From assembly GCF_029269745.1 (NCBI RefSeq), contig NZ_JARJHT010000003.1, forward strand, positions 310,001 through 374,000: a stretch of 64,000 nt of DNA, given 5' to 3'. Below, piece by piece: positions 16,701 to 24,654 of this stretch (positions are counted from its first letter, which is position 1; each line of letters opens with the position of its first letter). A program made the position numbers and the translations under genes. Source of the stretch: Polluticoccus soli (GTDB taxonomy: Bacteria; Bacteroidota; Bacteroidia; Chitinophagales; Chitinophagaceae). The notes under the pieces were generated by a model. It made no database searches and was not told the origin of the DNA. It saw nothing but the letters and a program-made list of their open reading frames with translations.

Positions 16701-19700
16701 AGCCCGGTAACTGCTACTATTACAGTAACACCAACCAAGAGCGGTTGCACCGGTACGGCTGGCAGCTTTAGCTTCACAGTAAACCCGCAACCTATTACCA
16801 ACACAAGCTCTATACCTGACCAGGCACTGTGCCACAACGGTACATCTACAGCTGTAAGCTTTACAGGTTATGTACCGGGCGCTACTTACAACTGGACCAA
16901 CGACAATACATCTATCGGCCTGGGAGCAAGCGGTACGGGTGACATCGCGTCATTTACGGCTACTAACAGTGGCACTACTGCTGCTGTGGCTACCATAACG
17001 GTAACACCAACCAAGAGCGGTTGTACCGGCGCGGCTAAAACGTTCACGATCACAGCTAATCCCACACCTACCGTAAACACAGTCTCTAATCAAACGCTTT
17101 GTAACAACGGTTCGACTACTGCTGTGGCTTTTAGCGGCGCAGTAAGCAGCACTACTTACAACTGGACAAACGACAATGCTTCTATCGGCCTGGCAGCAAG
17201 CGGAACGGGCGACATCGTGTCTTTTACAGCTACTAACAGCGGTACTACCGCTGCTGTGGCCACCATCACGGTAACACCTACTAAGAACGGCTGTCCCGGT
17301 ACGGCTAAGACGTTTACGATAACAGCTAACCCAACGCCGACTGTAAATACCGTTTCTAACCAGTCAGTATGTAACAATGGTACAACTACCGCTGTAGCAT
17401 TCAGCGGCGCAGTAAGCAGCACTACTTACAACTGGACCAATACTAATACTTCAATAGGCCTTGCAGCAAGTGGCACGGGCGACATCGCTTCGTTCACTGC
17501 TACTAACAGCGGCACTACTCCTGTAAGTGCAACCATCACGGTAACTCCTACTAAGAATGGTTGTTCCGGTACGGCTAAAACGTTTACGATCACGGTTAAT
17601 CCAACGCCGACAGTAAATACAATTTCTAACCAGACACTGTGTAACAATGCCTCGACTACTGCTGTAAACTTCAGCGGGGCGGTAAGTGGTACCACTTATA
17701 GCTGGGTCAACTCACACACGTCTATCGGGCTTGCAGGTTCCGGCCTGGGCAACATTGCTGCTTTTACAGCTACCAATAGTAACGCTACAGCTGTTACCGC
17801 GATGATCACCGTAGTGCCTGCAGCCAATGGTTGTTTAGGATCTTCTAAAAGCTACAGCGTAACAGTAAAACCTACGCCAACTGTAAATACAGTATCTAAT
17901 CAAACAGTGTGCAACAACACTATTACCGATGCCAGCTTTAGCGGTACCGTTGCCGGCACTACTTACAGCTGGACCAATAACCTCACGTTCATTGGCCTGG
18001 CGGCCAGCGGCTCTGGCAGCATAGCGTCATTCACAGCTACCAACACCAGCAACTCGCCTGTAACAGCTACCATCACCGTTACCCCCGCCGCCAATGGTTG
18101 CACAGGTATCGCAGGCAATTTCAATATCACGGTAAATCCAACAGCTACTGTCAACACAGTATCTAATCAGCCTGTTTGTAACAATGCCACGACAACTGCA
18201 GTAAACTTCACCAGCGGTGTAAGTGGTACTACCTACAGCTGGACCAACACCAATAACACCATCGGTCTGGCAGCTACGGGCGCGGGCAACATTGCTGCCT
18301 TCCAGGCTATCAACGCAGGAACTTCACCTGTTGCCGGTACCATCAACGTAATACCGACAGCCAACGGCTGCGCAGGCACGCCGGCCAGCTTCACGTATAC
18401 AGTGAACCCAACACCAACTGTAGATGCTGTTGCAAGCCAGACATTGTGTAATGATGATGTTACTACAGGTGTCGGCTTTATCGGTGCAGTATCGCCTACT
18501 ATTTTCAGCTGGACCAACAATACACCTTCTATCGGTCTTGCCGCAATCGGCGCAAACTATATCCCTGGCTTCGTAGCTACCAACGCTACCAGCGCGCCTG
18601 TAACGGCAACCATCGATGTAACACCATTGGCGAACGGTTGTGCGGGCACTTCACGTTCATTCGACATCACTGTTAATCCTACGCCTACTGTAAGCAACAT
18701 TATCAGCCAGGCTGTATGTAATGGCTCAGTGACCAACGATATCGTCTTCACCAGCCCGGTAGCAGGATCTAGCTTTGCATGGGTCAACAACAACACTTCT
18801 ATTGGCATTGGCGCCAACGGCGTTTGGAACATCGGTCCTTTCACAGCGGTGAACAGTGGCACTGCGCCGGATACCGCTACTATAAGTGTAACGCCAACAG
18901 CCAACGGTTGCGTCGGTGTTGTGAAAGATTTCACGATCACCGTAAATCCAACACCGATGCTTACCAGCACACTGACACCTGCTGCTATTTGCGACAACAA
19001 TGCATTTAATTACACACCGGCATCTGCAACTACCGGCACCACTTTTACGTGGAGCAGGACCGCTACTCCGGGCATCAGCAATGCAGCTGCCAACGGTACC
19101 AGCAATCCTGCTGAAACACTGCACAACATTACCGTGAACCCCGTGACCACACAATATGTGTACACACAAACGGCTAATGGTTGCAGCCATTCAGAAAACG
19201 TGAACCTGGTAGTGAATCCAACTCCACGCCTCAATAGCCCGTTGACTGCTACACTGTGCAGCGACGAAGAATTCAACTACACACCAACCAGCCTGACCAC
19301 AGGTACCATCTTCTCGTGGAACAGGACAAACGAAGCAGGCATCACTCCTGCTAATGGTAACGGCAACGGCGCTATCAGTGAAACGCTGACGAACCGCAAC
19401 AACGGTACAACCACCATTCTTTATGTGTACACCGCTATGGCAAATGGTTGCAGCAACACCGAAAAAGTAACGCTGACAATGCACAACCGTCCGCACGAAC
19501 CGGTTATAGCTGTTAAAGCGCCCGAACTAGTTTGTGCTAACACTATGTACCAAAACTTTGGTGCGGCTACTGCGGCACCTGCAGGTACTTTCTACACATG
19601 GACCGCCGATAACGCGACTATATGGAGCCAGGGCGACGGTCACCAAAATGCACTGGTGAACTTCCCAGCGTCGGGCATCAGCACGGTGACACTAACTACC

Positions 19701-20261
19701 ACATTGTCAGCTACTGGTTGCGATACCAGCACCACTGTAGCGGTACAAACGGGCAGTAGCAAAGCGCAACAGCCTGAGGTGATGTACTACAATGGTCGTT
19801 TCGTATGCTTGCAAAACGACATGGATGTGTATATTTGGGGGTACGACGACAAAGGAACCCTGGATTCGACCGTTGTGCCAAAAGAAACGAACCAGGATTA
19901 CCTGAACCTGAGCCCGGACTTCACTAATAAGTACTACTGGGTGATGACCATGAAAAACGGTTGTGCGCAAAAGACCTATTACAATGCACCAACCAGTGTA
20001 GAAAGACCAGTGGCTACCAGGACCGAGATGAGGGTTTATCCAAACCCGGCTACAGAGACAGTAAACTTTGAACTGAGTGCAATGCACGGCGCAGAGATAA
20101 GCTTCAGCGTGTACGATGTAACAGGAAAACTGCTGCAAACCGTACCTGCCACAGCGGGAAGAGCACAGGCAAACGTGAGCGCACTGGCGCAGGGTATGTA
20201 TTCAGTGATCTGCACGGTAGATGGTGCGAAGATCGCAGTAGCTAAATTTGTTAAACAGTAA
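13794..20261 (+). CDS. Giant T9SS-exported repeat adhesin, 2155 aa
   Basis: Signal peptide to about residue 26, then a galactose-binding-like beta-sandwich. Residues about 240-815 contain two copies of a three-part block (SGSGSYC.../GGGAYC..., then SPTITLG-type Ig-like, then GPDAFTVVVNDG/SGSDVFTVQVSDG cadherin-like). From about residue 819 come ten PKD-like repeats of about 90 residues, each TPTVNTVSNQTLCNN...TTYNWTN...IGLAASGTG...NGCxGTAKTFTITVNP, then three divergent repeats to about residue 1988. Each repeat carries two Cys. The last 80 residues are a T9SS type A sorting domain with canonical YPNPATE. Probably a long fibrous adhesin anchored on the cell surface. It overlaps the next gene by one base. 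Confidence 0.88.
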   Translation: MRSLYKLLLATFIASLSMFAPPANAQTYCPGANFSGNILAGSLLTDGDYTTAGSMTTNGGQVTFTWSNRVVISKVAFHYGSVPMTGCNVDYWNGSSWVNITHVTASNTTADSVSFTPVTTTQLRFSSVTGASAPNFKELRPFSPIYGIDPTTCGGVGSMKFPGLSPNTSYSVHFTGDASGSPQFISTDASGVLTIVSNPGINSNLTAGTYSNFYCFDGPSDPITFSGNVVLSNPPAPIAYTVSGSGSYCSSGSGLAVFLSNSQTGVNYQLKLDGVNTGSAVAGSTGNFINFGLKTAGVYTVVATDATTTCSASMTSSATITANPSPTITLGADPTVIQGNTNAQLFYSATTGSPTAYSITWSAAGLAAGFTNVPYGTSLTSTSLNIAIPAAAPVGSYTGTMRVANGSCESADQNFTINIVANSIPSFISGATTTLAVCKDAGPTSIGSQLAVNDLNTAQSLYFSFPSLPAHGGLGASIYGTATNGGILTPAFIEYTPTPGYTGPDAFTVVVNDGLATDTITVNVTVNNSPTAFNVIGGGAYCAGGSGVVVGLSNSTTDVSYQLKVDGLDVGSPVAGSTGLGINFGPKTAAGNYTVVATNNTTNCTATMTGSVNVTVNPVPTITLGTSPTINGGTTANLPYTATTGSPTTYTITYDATALGAGFANVSATSLPSSPITLTLPTPVAAATYNGNIRVSDGTCQSTLVPFSVTVTNSAPSFTGGATQTLLACQDLPNYIMNSQMRVDDADAGQTLTWSVVSAPAHGTANATYTTTSTGSTITPTGLTYTPDAGYSGSDVFTVQVSDGTATATTTINVTVRPAPAADPVSDQTVCNNSATTAITFSNPLGAATYFWAASPAIGLAANGTGNIPSFTATNTGTTPVTGFMAVTPLYGNGCSGLSRSFKIIVNPTPTVNAVSNQTLCHMATTTAVNFSGAVSGTTYNWTNSNNFISLAPVGTGNINAFTITNTASSPVTATITVTPTKSGCTGTAGSFSFTVNPQPITNTSSIPDQALCHNGTSTAVSFTGYVPGATYNWTNDNTSIGLGASGTGDIASFTATNSGTTAAVATITVTPTKSGCTGAAKTFTITANPTPTVNTVSNQTLCNNGSTTAVAFSGAVSSTTYNWTNDNASIGLAASGTGDIVSFTATNSGTTAAVATITVTPTKNGCPGTAKTFTITANPTPTVNTVSNQSVCNNGTTTAVAFSGAVSSTTYNWTNTNTSIGLAASGTGDIASFTATNSGTTPVSATITVTPTKNGCSGTAKTFTITVNPTPTVNTISNQTLCNNASTTAVNFSGAVSGTTYSWVNSHTSIGLAGSGLGNIAAFTATNSNATAVTAMITVVPAANGCLGSSKSYSVTVKPTPTVNTVSNQTVCNNTITDASFSGTVAGTTYSWTNNLTFIGLAASGSGSIASFTATNTSNSPVTATITVTPAANGCTGIAGNFNITVNPTATVNTVSNQPVCNNATTTAVNFTSGVSGTTYSWTNTNNTIGLAATGAGNIAAFQAINAGTSPVAGTINVIPTANGCAGTPASFTYTVNPTPTVDAVASQTLCNDDVTTGVGFIGAVSPTIFSWTNNTPSIGLAAIGANYIPGFVATNATSAPVTATIDVTPLANGCAGTSRSFDITVNPTPTVSNIISQAVCNGSVTNDIVFTSPVAGSSFAWVNNNTSIGIGANGVWNIGPFTAVNSGTAPDTATISVTPTANGCVGVVKDFTITVNPTPMLTSTLTPAAICDNNAFNYTPASATTGTTFTWSRTATPGISNAAANGTSNPAETLHNITVNPVTTQYVYTQTANGCSHSENVNLVVNPTPRLNSPLTATLCSDEEFNYTPTSLTTGTIFSWNRTNEAGITPANGNGNGAISETLTNRNNGTTTILYVYTAMANGCSNTEKVTLTMHNRPHEPVIAVKAPELVCANTMYQNFGAATAAPAGTFYTWTADNATIWSQGDGHQNALVNFPASGISTVTLTTTLSATGCDTSTTVAVQTGSSKAQQPEVMYYNGRFVCLQNDMDVYIWGYDDKGTLDSTVVPKETNQDYLNLSPDFTNKYYWVMTMKNGCAQKTYYNAPTSVERPVATRTEMRVYPNPATETVNFELSAMHGAEISFSVYDVTGKLLQTVPATAGRAQANVSALAQGMYSVICTVDGAKIAVAKFVKQ
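16247..18957 (+). repeat. Ten ~270-bp coding repeats inside the adhesin gene
   Basis: Each unit encodes about 90 residues. Units four and five (about 17060-17600) are close to identical in protein and very similar in DNA, e.g. the segments encoding AASGTGDI-SFTATNSGTT and KTFTIT-NPTPTVNTVSNQ, which points to recent duplication or gene conversion. Such arrays can change length by recombination. Confidence 0.85.
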
Positions 20262-21265
20262 TGAAACACACAATAACTATGAAAAGAACACTCGCAATGC
20301 TGTTAATGTGTGCCGCCGCAACCAGCCACGCACAGCAGTTAGAACCAACCGGCCGTTACTACGCCGGCATCAATTTCAAATACGGGCAGATGAAAGAGCG
20401 CATGACCATAGCGCCTGCTGTCTCTATATACCCCAACGTGGTAAACTATGACCGTACGCCCACCAACACCGAAAAAGGGAAGGCGTTCGGCTTTGATGCG
20501 CAGTTGGGTTATTTCTTCAGCACCGACAAAAAATGGGGTGTAGGTACCGGCCTGGTATACCTGAAAAGTGAAGGCGCAGTGAGCATCGATGCTACGCACT
20601 TCGAATACCAGTCTACAGATTTCAAAGGCGATGTTTTCCGCCAGGTGATCACCAGTACTGCGCCTATTCGCGAAGAACTGGAAGTAACCAACATGAGCAT
20701 CCCCCTTGTGGTTAAATACAGAACCCCGATCTGTGACAAATTTGGCTTCAATGTAGATGCCGGCCTCGTGTACAACGTACGCATGGAAACCAGCTACACC
20801 GGCACTGCGGCTTACAACTACGAGGCTATCTATAAGTTTGACAACACCGGTAATGTTGCAGTGTACGACAACAGCCCGGTACCGGATCCAAAAGACTGGC
20901 TGATGACCGTACAGAACTACAACGAACACCGGAGCGATGGCAACGTGAACGATTACTTCCAAAAGCTGCAGGACCAGGGCTATAATGTTGGTCTTGGCGA
21001 AGCGGCAGGAAAGTCGGGCAAAGTGGAACATCGCAACAATACCACTATTGGCGTATTGCTGCAGCCTTCTTTCAGCTACAAGCTCACAGAAGCTTTTTCG
21101 ATCAACGTTGGTGGCTATTACATGTTCCAGAAATTCAGGAAAGAAGATAGCCGAATCAGTCGCATGACCGACAAGCTGAATGAATACAATTCATTGCTGG
21201 ACAATGCATCGCGCAGGCGCCAGTACAACACCGGTTTGACAGTAGGCCTTAGCCTGTGTTTCTAA
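20261..21265 (+). CDS. Outer-membrane beta-barrel protein coupled to the adhesin
   Basis: A 334-residue exported protein; the ATG at 20261 overlaps the adhesin stop (TAATG), though MKRTLAMLLMCAAATSHAQ starting at 20279 would be a cleaner signal peptide. Strands such as KAFGFDAQLGYFF, WGVGTGLVYL, LVVKYRTP and YNTGLTVGLSLCF, with the last ending at the C-terminus, indicate an outer-membrane barrel. It lacks the motifs of PorP/SprF proteins that often accompany giant T9SS adhesins. The coupling suggests it helps export or anchor the adhesin; that is inference. Confidence 0.78.
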   Translation: MKHTITMKRTLAMLLMCAAATSHAQQLEPTGRYYAGINFKYGQMKERMTIAPAVSIYPNVVNYDRTPTNTEKGKAFGFDAQLGYFFSTDKKWGVGTGLVYLKSEGAVSIDATHFEYQSTDFKGDVFRQVITSTAPIREELEVTNMSIPLVVKYRTPICDKFGFNVDAGLVYNVRMETSYTGTAAYNYEAIYKFDNTGNVAVYDNSPVPDPKDWLMTVQNYNEHRSDGNVNDYFQKLQDQGYNVGLGEAAGKSGKVEHRNNTTIGVLLQPSFSYKLTEAFSINVGGYYMFQKFRKEDSRISRMTDKLNEYNSLLDNASRRRQYNTGLTVGLSLCF

Positions 21266-21283
21266 ACAGGTGAACATAACCAC

Positions 21284-21314
21284 AAAAAGGGTGCTCTTGC
21301 GGCACCCTTTTTTT
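21284..21314 (+). terminator. Intrinsic terminator
   Basis: AAAAAGGGTGC and GCACCCTTTTTTT flank TCTTGCG. Lies 18 bp after the barrel stop and ends the adhesin-barrel operon. Confidence 0.9.
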
Positions 21315-21330
21315 ATTTCCCGACGCTGAA

Positions 21331-21344
21331 GGCATCATTTTTTT
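21331..21344 (+). promoter_or_regulatory. Conserved GGCATC-T6 element before PepSY-like gene 1
   Basis: GGCATCATTTTTTT lies 39 bp before the start codon. The same element precedes the second and third paralogs at a similar distance (GGCATCTTTTTTAT at 21733, GGCATCCTTTTTAT at 22127), while the surrounding bases differ. This selective conservation points to a promoter or untranslated-region element duplicated with the genes. Confidence 0.45.
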
Positions 21345-21369
21345 GCTGCTTTGCATAAAATCAAAAATC

Positions 21370-21642
21370 ATGAATAAAAACTTCCTCGGCCTCTGCGCAC
21401 TAACTGTTTCCTTAGCACTGGCCTCTTGCGGTGGCAACGAAAAAGAAGAAAAAATAGACGCCGCCAATGTTCCGCCTGCAGTGATGACTGCATTTAGCAA
21501 TAAGTATCCCGGCGCTGCGGATGCCAAATGGGAGAAAGAGAATGAGAACGGCAAGATAGAATACGAAGTAGAGTTCAAACACGACGGCAAAACCAAACAC
21601 GCCGAGTATGAAGAAAGCGGTGGCGTGGTAGAAGAAGACTAG
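21370..21642 (+). CDS. PepSY-like lipoprotein, tandem paralog 1
   Basis: A 90-residue lipoprotein; the ATG at 21370 gives MNKNFLGLCALTVSLALASC. The mature part, VPPAVMTAFSNKYPGAADAKWEKENENGKIEYEVEF, is the pattern of the small PepSY-like (beta-lactamase-inhibitor-protein-like) domain common in Bacteroidota: a helix with KYPxAxxxxW and then three strands ending in a tyrosine-glutamate turn. First of three tandem copies. Role in the periplasm is unknown. Confidence 0.8.
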   Translation: MNKNFLGLCALTVSLALASCGGNEKEEKIDAANVPPAVMTAFSNKYPGAADAKWEKENENGKIEYEVEFKHDGKTKHAEYEESGGVVEED

Positions 21643-21672
21643 TACTATCATTTAAGAGAGATACAAACACGG

Positions 21673-21699
21673 ATGCGCCTGCTTTCCCAGCAGGCGCAT
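21673..21699 (+). terminator. Perfect 11-bp hairpin
   Basis: ATGCGCCTGCT and AGCAGGCGCAT around TTCCC, 31 bp after the first PepSY-like gene. Followed by TTCTTCGTT rather than a pure T-run. It separates the transcripts of paralogs 1 and 2. Confidence 0.75.
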
Positions 21700-21776
21700 T
21701 CTTCGTTATACACTCAAGCTCAGCCTTGCGGGGGCATCTTTTTTATGCCCGGTTAGTTGTCTCAAACAACAAACTT

Positions 21777-22061
21777 ATGAGCAAGAACCTACTAAGTATT
21801 GCCGCCCTTGCATTTTCGCTGTTTGTATCTGCCTGTAGCGGTAGCAGCAATGCCATGGCCGACAGGGAGCCCATAACATCGGCAGATGTGCCTGTGGCTG
21901 TGCTATCGGCCTTTAATGCCAAATACCCTGATGCGGTTGATGTAACATGGGGAAAAGGCACCAACTCTGGCGCAACAGAGTACAAGGCAGCCTTTATGCA
22001 GGATGGCAAACAGAAACATGCCGAATACCGGGAACGCCAGGGCGTGGTAGTGGAAGACTAG
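21777..22061 (+). CDS. PepSY-like lipoprotein, tandem paralog 2
   Basis: A 94-residue lipoprotein; the ATG at 21777 gives MSKNLLSIAALAFSLFVSAC. The core VPVAVLSAFNAKYPDAVDVTWGKG...EYKAAFMQDGKQKHAEYRE aligns directly with paralogs 1 and 3. It has its own upstream GGCATC element at 21733, so each copy seems to carry its own promoter. Confidence 0.8.
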   Translation: MSKNLLSIAALAFSLFVSACSGSSNAMADREPITSADVPVAVLSAFNAKYPDAVDVTWGKGTNSGATEYKAAFMQDGKQKHAEYRERQGVVVED

Positions 22062-22171
22062 CGTGTGTTTCGGGAGCTGGTGCAATTGCTAAGCTGATGA
22101 TTACCAGCCAAACCCAGCCTTCCGAAGGCATCCTTTTTATTACTCTTGGTTCAACTTAAAACACGGAGTTT

Positions 22172-22450
22172 ATGAAAAACTTTCTGATCTTCTCTGCATT
22201 GGTATCTTCATTGTTGGTAGCGGGTTGCGGCGAAAGCGCCAGCACTACCCACAAGAAAGATATAGCTGCAGCAGATGTGCCTGCCAACGTGATGTCTACT
22301 TTCTCCGCCAGCTATCCTAACGCGATGGATGTGCGCTGGGAAAAAGAAAACCACGATGGCATGTTCGAGTACGAAGCGACCTTCAAGAACGAAGATCATA
22401 AGATGACGGTAGAGTACGACGAATCAGGCAACCTGATAAAAGAGCATTAA
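22172..22450 (+). CDS. PepSY-like lipoprotein, tandem paralog 3
   Basis: A 92-residue lipoprotein (MKNFLIFSALVSSLLVAGC). Core VPANVMSTFSASYPNAMDVRWEKENHDGMFEYEATF matches the other two copies. Its stop codon TAA at 22448-22450 overlaps the stop of the minus-strand gene at 22447, so the two genes converge with a 4-bp overlap. Confidence 0.8.
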   Translation: MKNFLIFSALVSSLLVAGCGESASTTHKKDIAAADVPANVMSTFSASYPNAMDVRWEKENHDGMFEYEATFKNEDHKMTVEYDESGNLIKEH

Positions 22451-22698
22451 GCCTGTCCTTTAAGCTGGGCTGCCATACGGGCGCGTCTGCGGGCTTTTAG
22501 CAACAGGCGCATCCGGTGGCTCGTCCACCGTTGTTCTACCCATTGCGCAAGTGTGCTACCCGTTGCAGTAACAGGTGCGGTCCACCAGGGCGCATCGGCT
22601 AGCAAGGTGAATACAATACCGGCAAAGGCGCCGCCTGCGCCGGCTATCCATAAGCGTGCGCGCGGTTTGGTGAGGAGATGAGTGAATCTGGCTTTCAT
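22447..22698 (-). CDS. Small membrane protein, 83 aa
   Basis: The ATG at 22698 (MKARFTHLLTKPRARLW) is chosen over a longer frame without other support. A hydrophobic segment, LWIAGAGGAFAGIVFTLLA, is followed by a Trp-rich loop and a strongly basic C-terminus (RMRLLLKARRRARMAAQLK). It would sit in the inner membrane with the basic tail in the cytoplasm. Function unknown. Confidence 0.55.
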   Translation of the reverse strand: MKARFTHLLTKPRARLWIAGAGGAFAGIVFTLLADAPWWTAPVTATGSTLAQWVEQRWTSHRMRLLLKARRRARMAAQLKGQA

Positions 22699-22872
22699 GG
22701 ACGTGGTGTATTTAAAAAAGAGGTTTACTAAAGTTAAGAAATGTTTTGATATATGGCCCAGCAGCAAGGCGGCCCGGTTATGCTTAACGATAACTTAAAA
22801 TGCCCTGCTGCTGTGCTCCAATCCAGGTGGGATCGATAATTTCAGCGTGTGGACACAAAAAAAACGTGAGCG

Positions 22873-23130
22873 ATGACTAGTGAGCAAGGGCAGGATTATT
22901 ACGTGCCAAAACCCGATACAAGATGCAAGCTTTTTTTAGCAGGCGACAAAGACCAGCACATAGGCTGGGTAGAAGTATACAATGGCGTGAACGTCGTTGA
23001 GTACATCGTGGACAGAAACACTATTGAGTCCAGCCGGGGAGCGCTATTAATACTATCCCTCGGCGACAGCCTGAAAAAGGACGAGTACTTTGGCGCCTTC
23101 GATGTGAGCAAACACAAGCTGCCGTACTAA
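22873..23130 (+). CDS. Unknown cytoplasmic protein, paralog 1 (85 aa)
   Basis: An 85-residue protein without signal or membrane segment. It and the 89-residue product at 23339 share long identical stretches: KLFLAGDKDQHIGWVEVYNG, VEYIVDR, IESSRG-LLIL and FGAFD-KHKLPY. The very high conservation of surface-like residues suggests a recent duplication with a constrained role. I do not recognise the family. Confidence 0.65.
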   Translation: MTSEQGQDYYVPKPDTRCKLFLAGDKDQHIGWVEVYNGVNVVEYIVDRNTIESSRGALLILSLGDSLKKDEYFGAFDVSKHKLPY

Positions 23131-23338
23131 GGCAAAAAGCGCCAGGCAGCACCACCATCCTGCATGCAGCAGGTAGTAAAACCTGTGTGCAAAACGTTAA
23201 GGGAATTTTAGCATATATATGACCCTTAGCGAGCTGAAAATCTTACGTTTAATGATAAAATAATTATAAGCCGCTTGCGCTCCAAATGCAGTAGAATCAA
23301 TAACTTCAGGGTATTCACTTAAAAATTTATTGGGAGAG

Positions 23339-23605
23339 ATGATGGAGATGGAACTACCGCAACTGCCGCCGCACTCATACGTGCCGGTACCAGACACAAG
23401 AAGCAAACTTTTTCTTGCGGGTGACAAAGACCAGCACATCGGCTGGGTAGAAGTGTACAACGGTGTGAACGTGATAGAATACATCGTTGACCGGAAGAAA
23501 ATAGAATCGAGCAGGGGGCCGCTGCTTATTCTGCCGATAGGCGACATTCTGAAAGAAGAATGCTTTGGCGCCTTCGATATGGCCAAGCATAAATTACCCT
23601 ACTAA
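23339..23605 (+). CDS. Unknown cytoplasmic protein, paralog 2 (about 88 aa)
   Basis: The longer frame opens at a TTG; ATG codons at 23339, 23342 and 23348 are all possible starts. Apart from the N-terminus the protein repeats paralog 1 with only scattered changes (KKIESSRGPLLILPIGDILKEECFG). The two genes are separated by about 200 bp with no obvious terminator in between. Function unknown. Confidence 0.65.
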   Translation: MMEMELPQLPPHSYVPVPDTRSKLFLAGDKDQHIGWVEVYNGVNVIEYIVDRKKIESSRGPLLILPIGDILKEECFGAFDMAKHKLPY

Positions 23606-23625
23606 AGATCAGAGCAATTGAAATA

Positions 23626-23665
23626 ATAGCGTCGGCCGCCCACAGCCGGCCGGCGCTTATTTTTG
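23626..23665 (+). terminator. Probable terminator after the paralog pair
   Basis: AGCGTCGGCCG and CCGGCCGGCGCT pair imperfectly around CCCACAG and run into TTATTTTT. The right arm and T-run are also the left copy of a 23-bp direct repeat (23649-23671 and 24632-24654). Confidence 0.5.
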
Positions 23666-24654
23666 CTTCAGTCTGTCAGCCAATAATTGGAATTAGCAAA
23701 AGTGCATTTGAGCAACTCGCATTACGGCAATAACGTATGCAGCTTTACGCGCGTTAATGCATGGCAGCGACTGACCAATTGCATTTGACACAAAAGATCC
23801 GCTGAAACGCTCGCGTTTGTGTGAAGATCTGGGATTTTATTTTACCAGCTCAGTTTTGATATTCGTTTCGTCAAAAACACGCATGGCTCGCCAGTCAACC
23901 AGGTAAAGTTTTTCCTCCGCCAAAAGTTCGGAAAGTTTGCCGGTTGCTGTTTTCAAATCCTGCTCACTTTCAGCAGAATAAATGCCGAGGACTTTTACCT
24001 GATTGTTATCAAGAACTCCGTAGTAATTTACTCCATTCAAATTGAAGTAGAAACCACCCTTCACCTGCCCCGGATTATTATCAAACCCAAGTCCGTGCAA
24101 CATTATTGGCTTTGTTGTTAAATAGGATGTAAGTTTAGAAAATTCAACAGAAAGAGGTTGGGTTATTAAATCTCTGACGGCGACGCTTTTATATCCGACC
24201 TGACTTTCTCCTTTCACAGATTGGTTTTCTACAATGTCTTTAATTTTCTCAACCTCTTTGTCTATTAACTCTCTTTGATTTTTTGAAATAAATTCAACTT
24301 GTCTCCATTCATCTTCGTGAAAAAAAGCACAAGTGTCGGTTTTTTCTACAAAATCGGGAAGTGCATCGTTAATAGTCGGCGTAGTATATAACAGGTTATT
24401 TAAATCAATTGTTTGCATTTCTGTTGTAGCGTTTAGTGTAGTTTGAGTTGTGGTTTTATTATCTCCGCAACTGAAGAGTCCAAGAACTCCTAAAAGAAAT
24501 CCCGTAAACAAAGTCCGCGTTTTCATAGATTTTTAATGCGTGTAATAGTACAATATTAGTATTCTGTAACATAGTTGTATGTGGGTATGCAAATTGCAAA
24601 GCCATAAAGCAGGTACGCCATACAATATATCGCCGGCGCTTATTTTTGCTTCAG
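23649..24654. repeat. 23-bp direct repeats bracketing an AT-rich lipoprotein gene
   Basis: Bases 23649-23671 and 24632-24654 are identical over 23 bp (GCCGGCGCTTATTTTTGCTT then CAG). The right copy includes the last codons and stop of the hxlR-like gene; the left copy has no such gene beside it. The 960 bp between them hold one lipoprotein gene that is visibly more AT-rich than its surroundings, as if the segment were inserted. Confidence 0.55.
23837..24526 (-). CDS. AT-rich lipoprotein gene, 229 aa
   Basis: Signal MKTRTLFTGFLLGVLGLFSC with lipobox LFSC, then a Thr-rich linker. The mature part is mixed alpha/beta (FISKNQRELIDKEVEKIKDIVENQ; GGFYFNLNGVNYYGVLDNNQVKVLGIYS). Codon and base use are more AT-rich than in neighbouring genes, and the gene lies between 23-bp direct repeats, both consistent with transfer. 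No family recognised. Confidence 0.7.
   Translation of the reverse strand: MKTRTLFTGFLLGVLGLFSCGDNKTTTQTTLNATTEMQTIDLNNLLYTTPTINDALPDFVEKTDTCAFFHEDEWRQVEFISKNQRELIDKEVEKIKDIVENQSVKGESQVGYKSVAVRDLITQPLSVEFSKLTSYLTTKPIMLHGLGFDNNPGQVKGGFYFNLNGVNYYGVLDNNQVKVLGIYSAESEQDLKTATGKLSELLAEEKLYLVDWRAMRVFDETNIKTELVK

Noticed and set aside
16494-18520. Series of minus-strand frames with Val/Pro-rich repeats (FTVGVGLAVIVNVLAVP-type)
   Set aside because: Antisense readings of the repeated adhesin gene; their regularity mirrors the coding repeats.
20339-21031. 230-codon minus-strand frame
   Set aside because: Antisense shadow of the beta-barrel gene.
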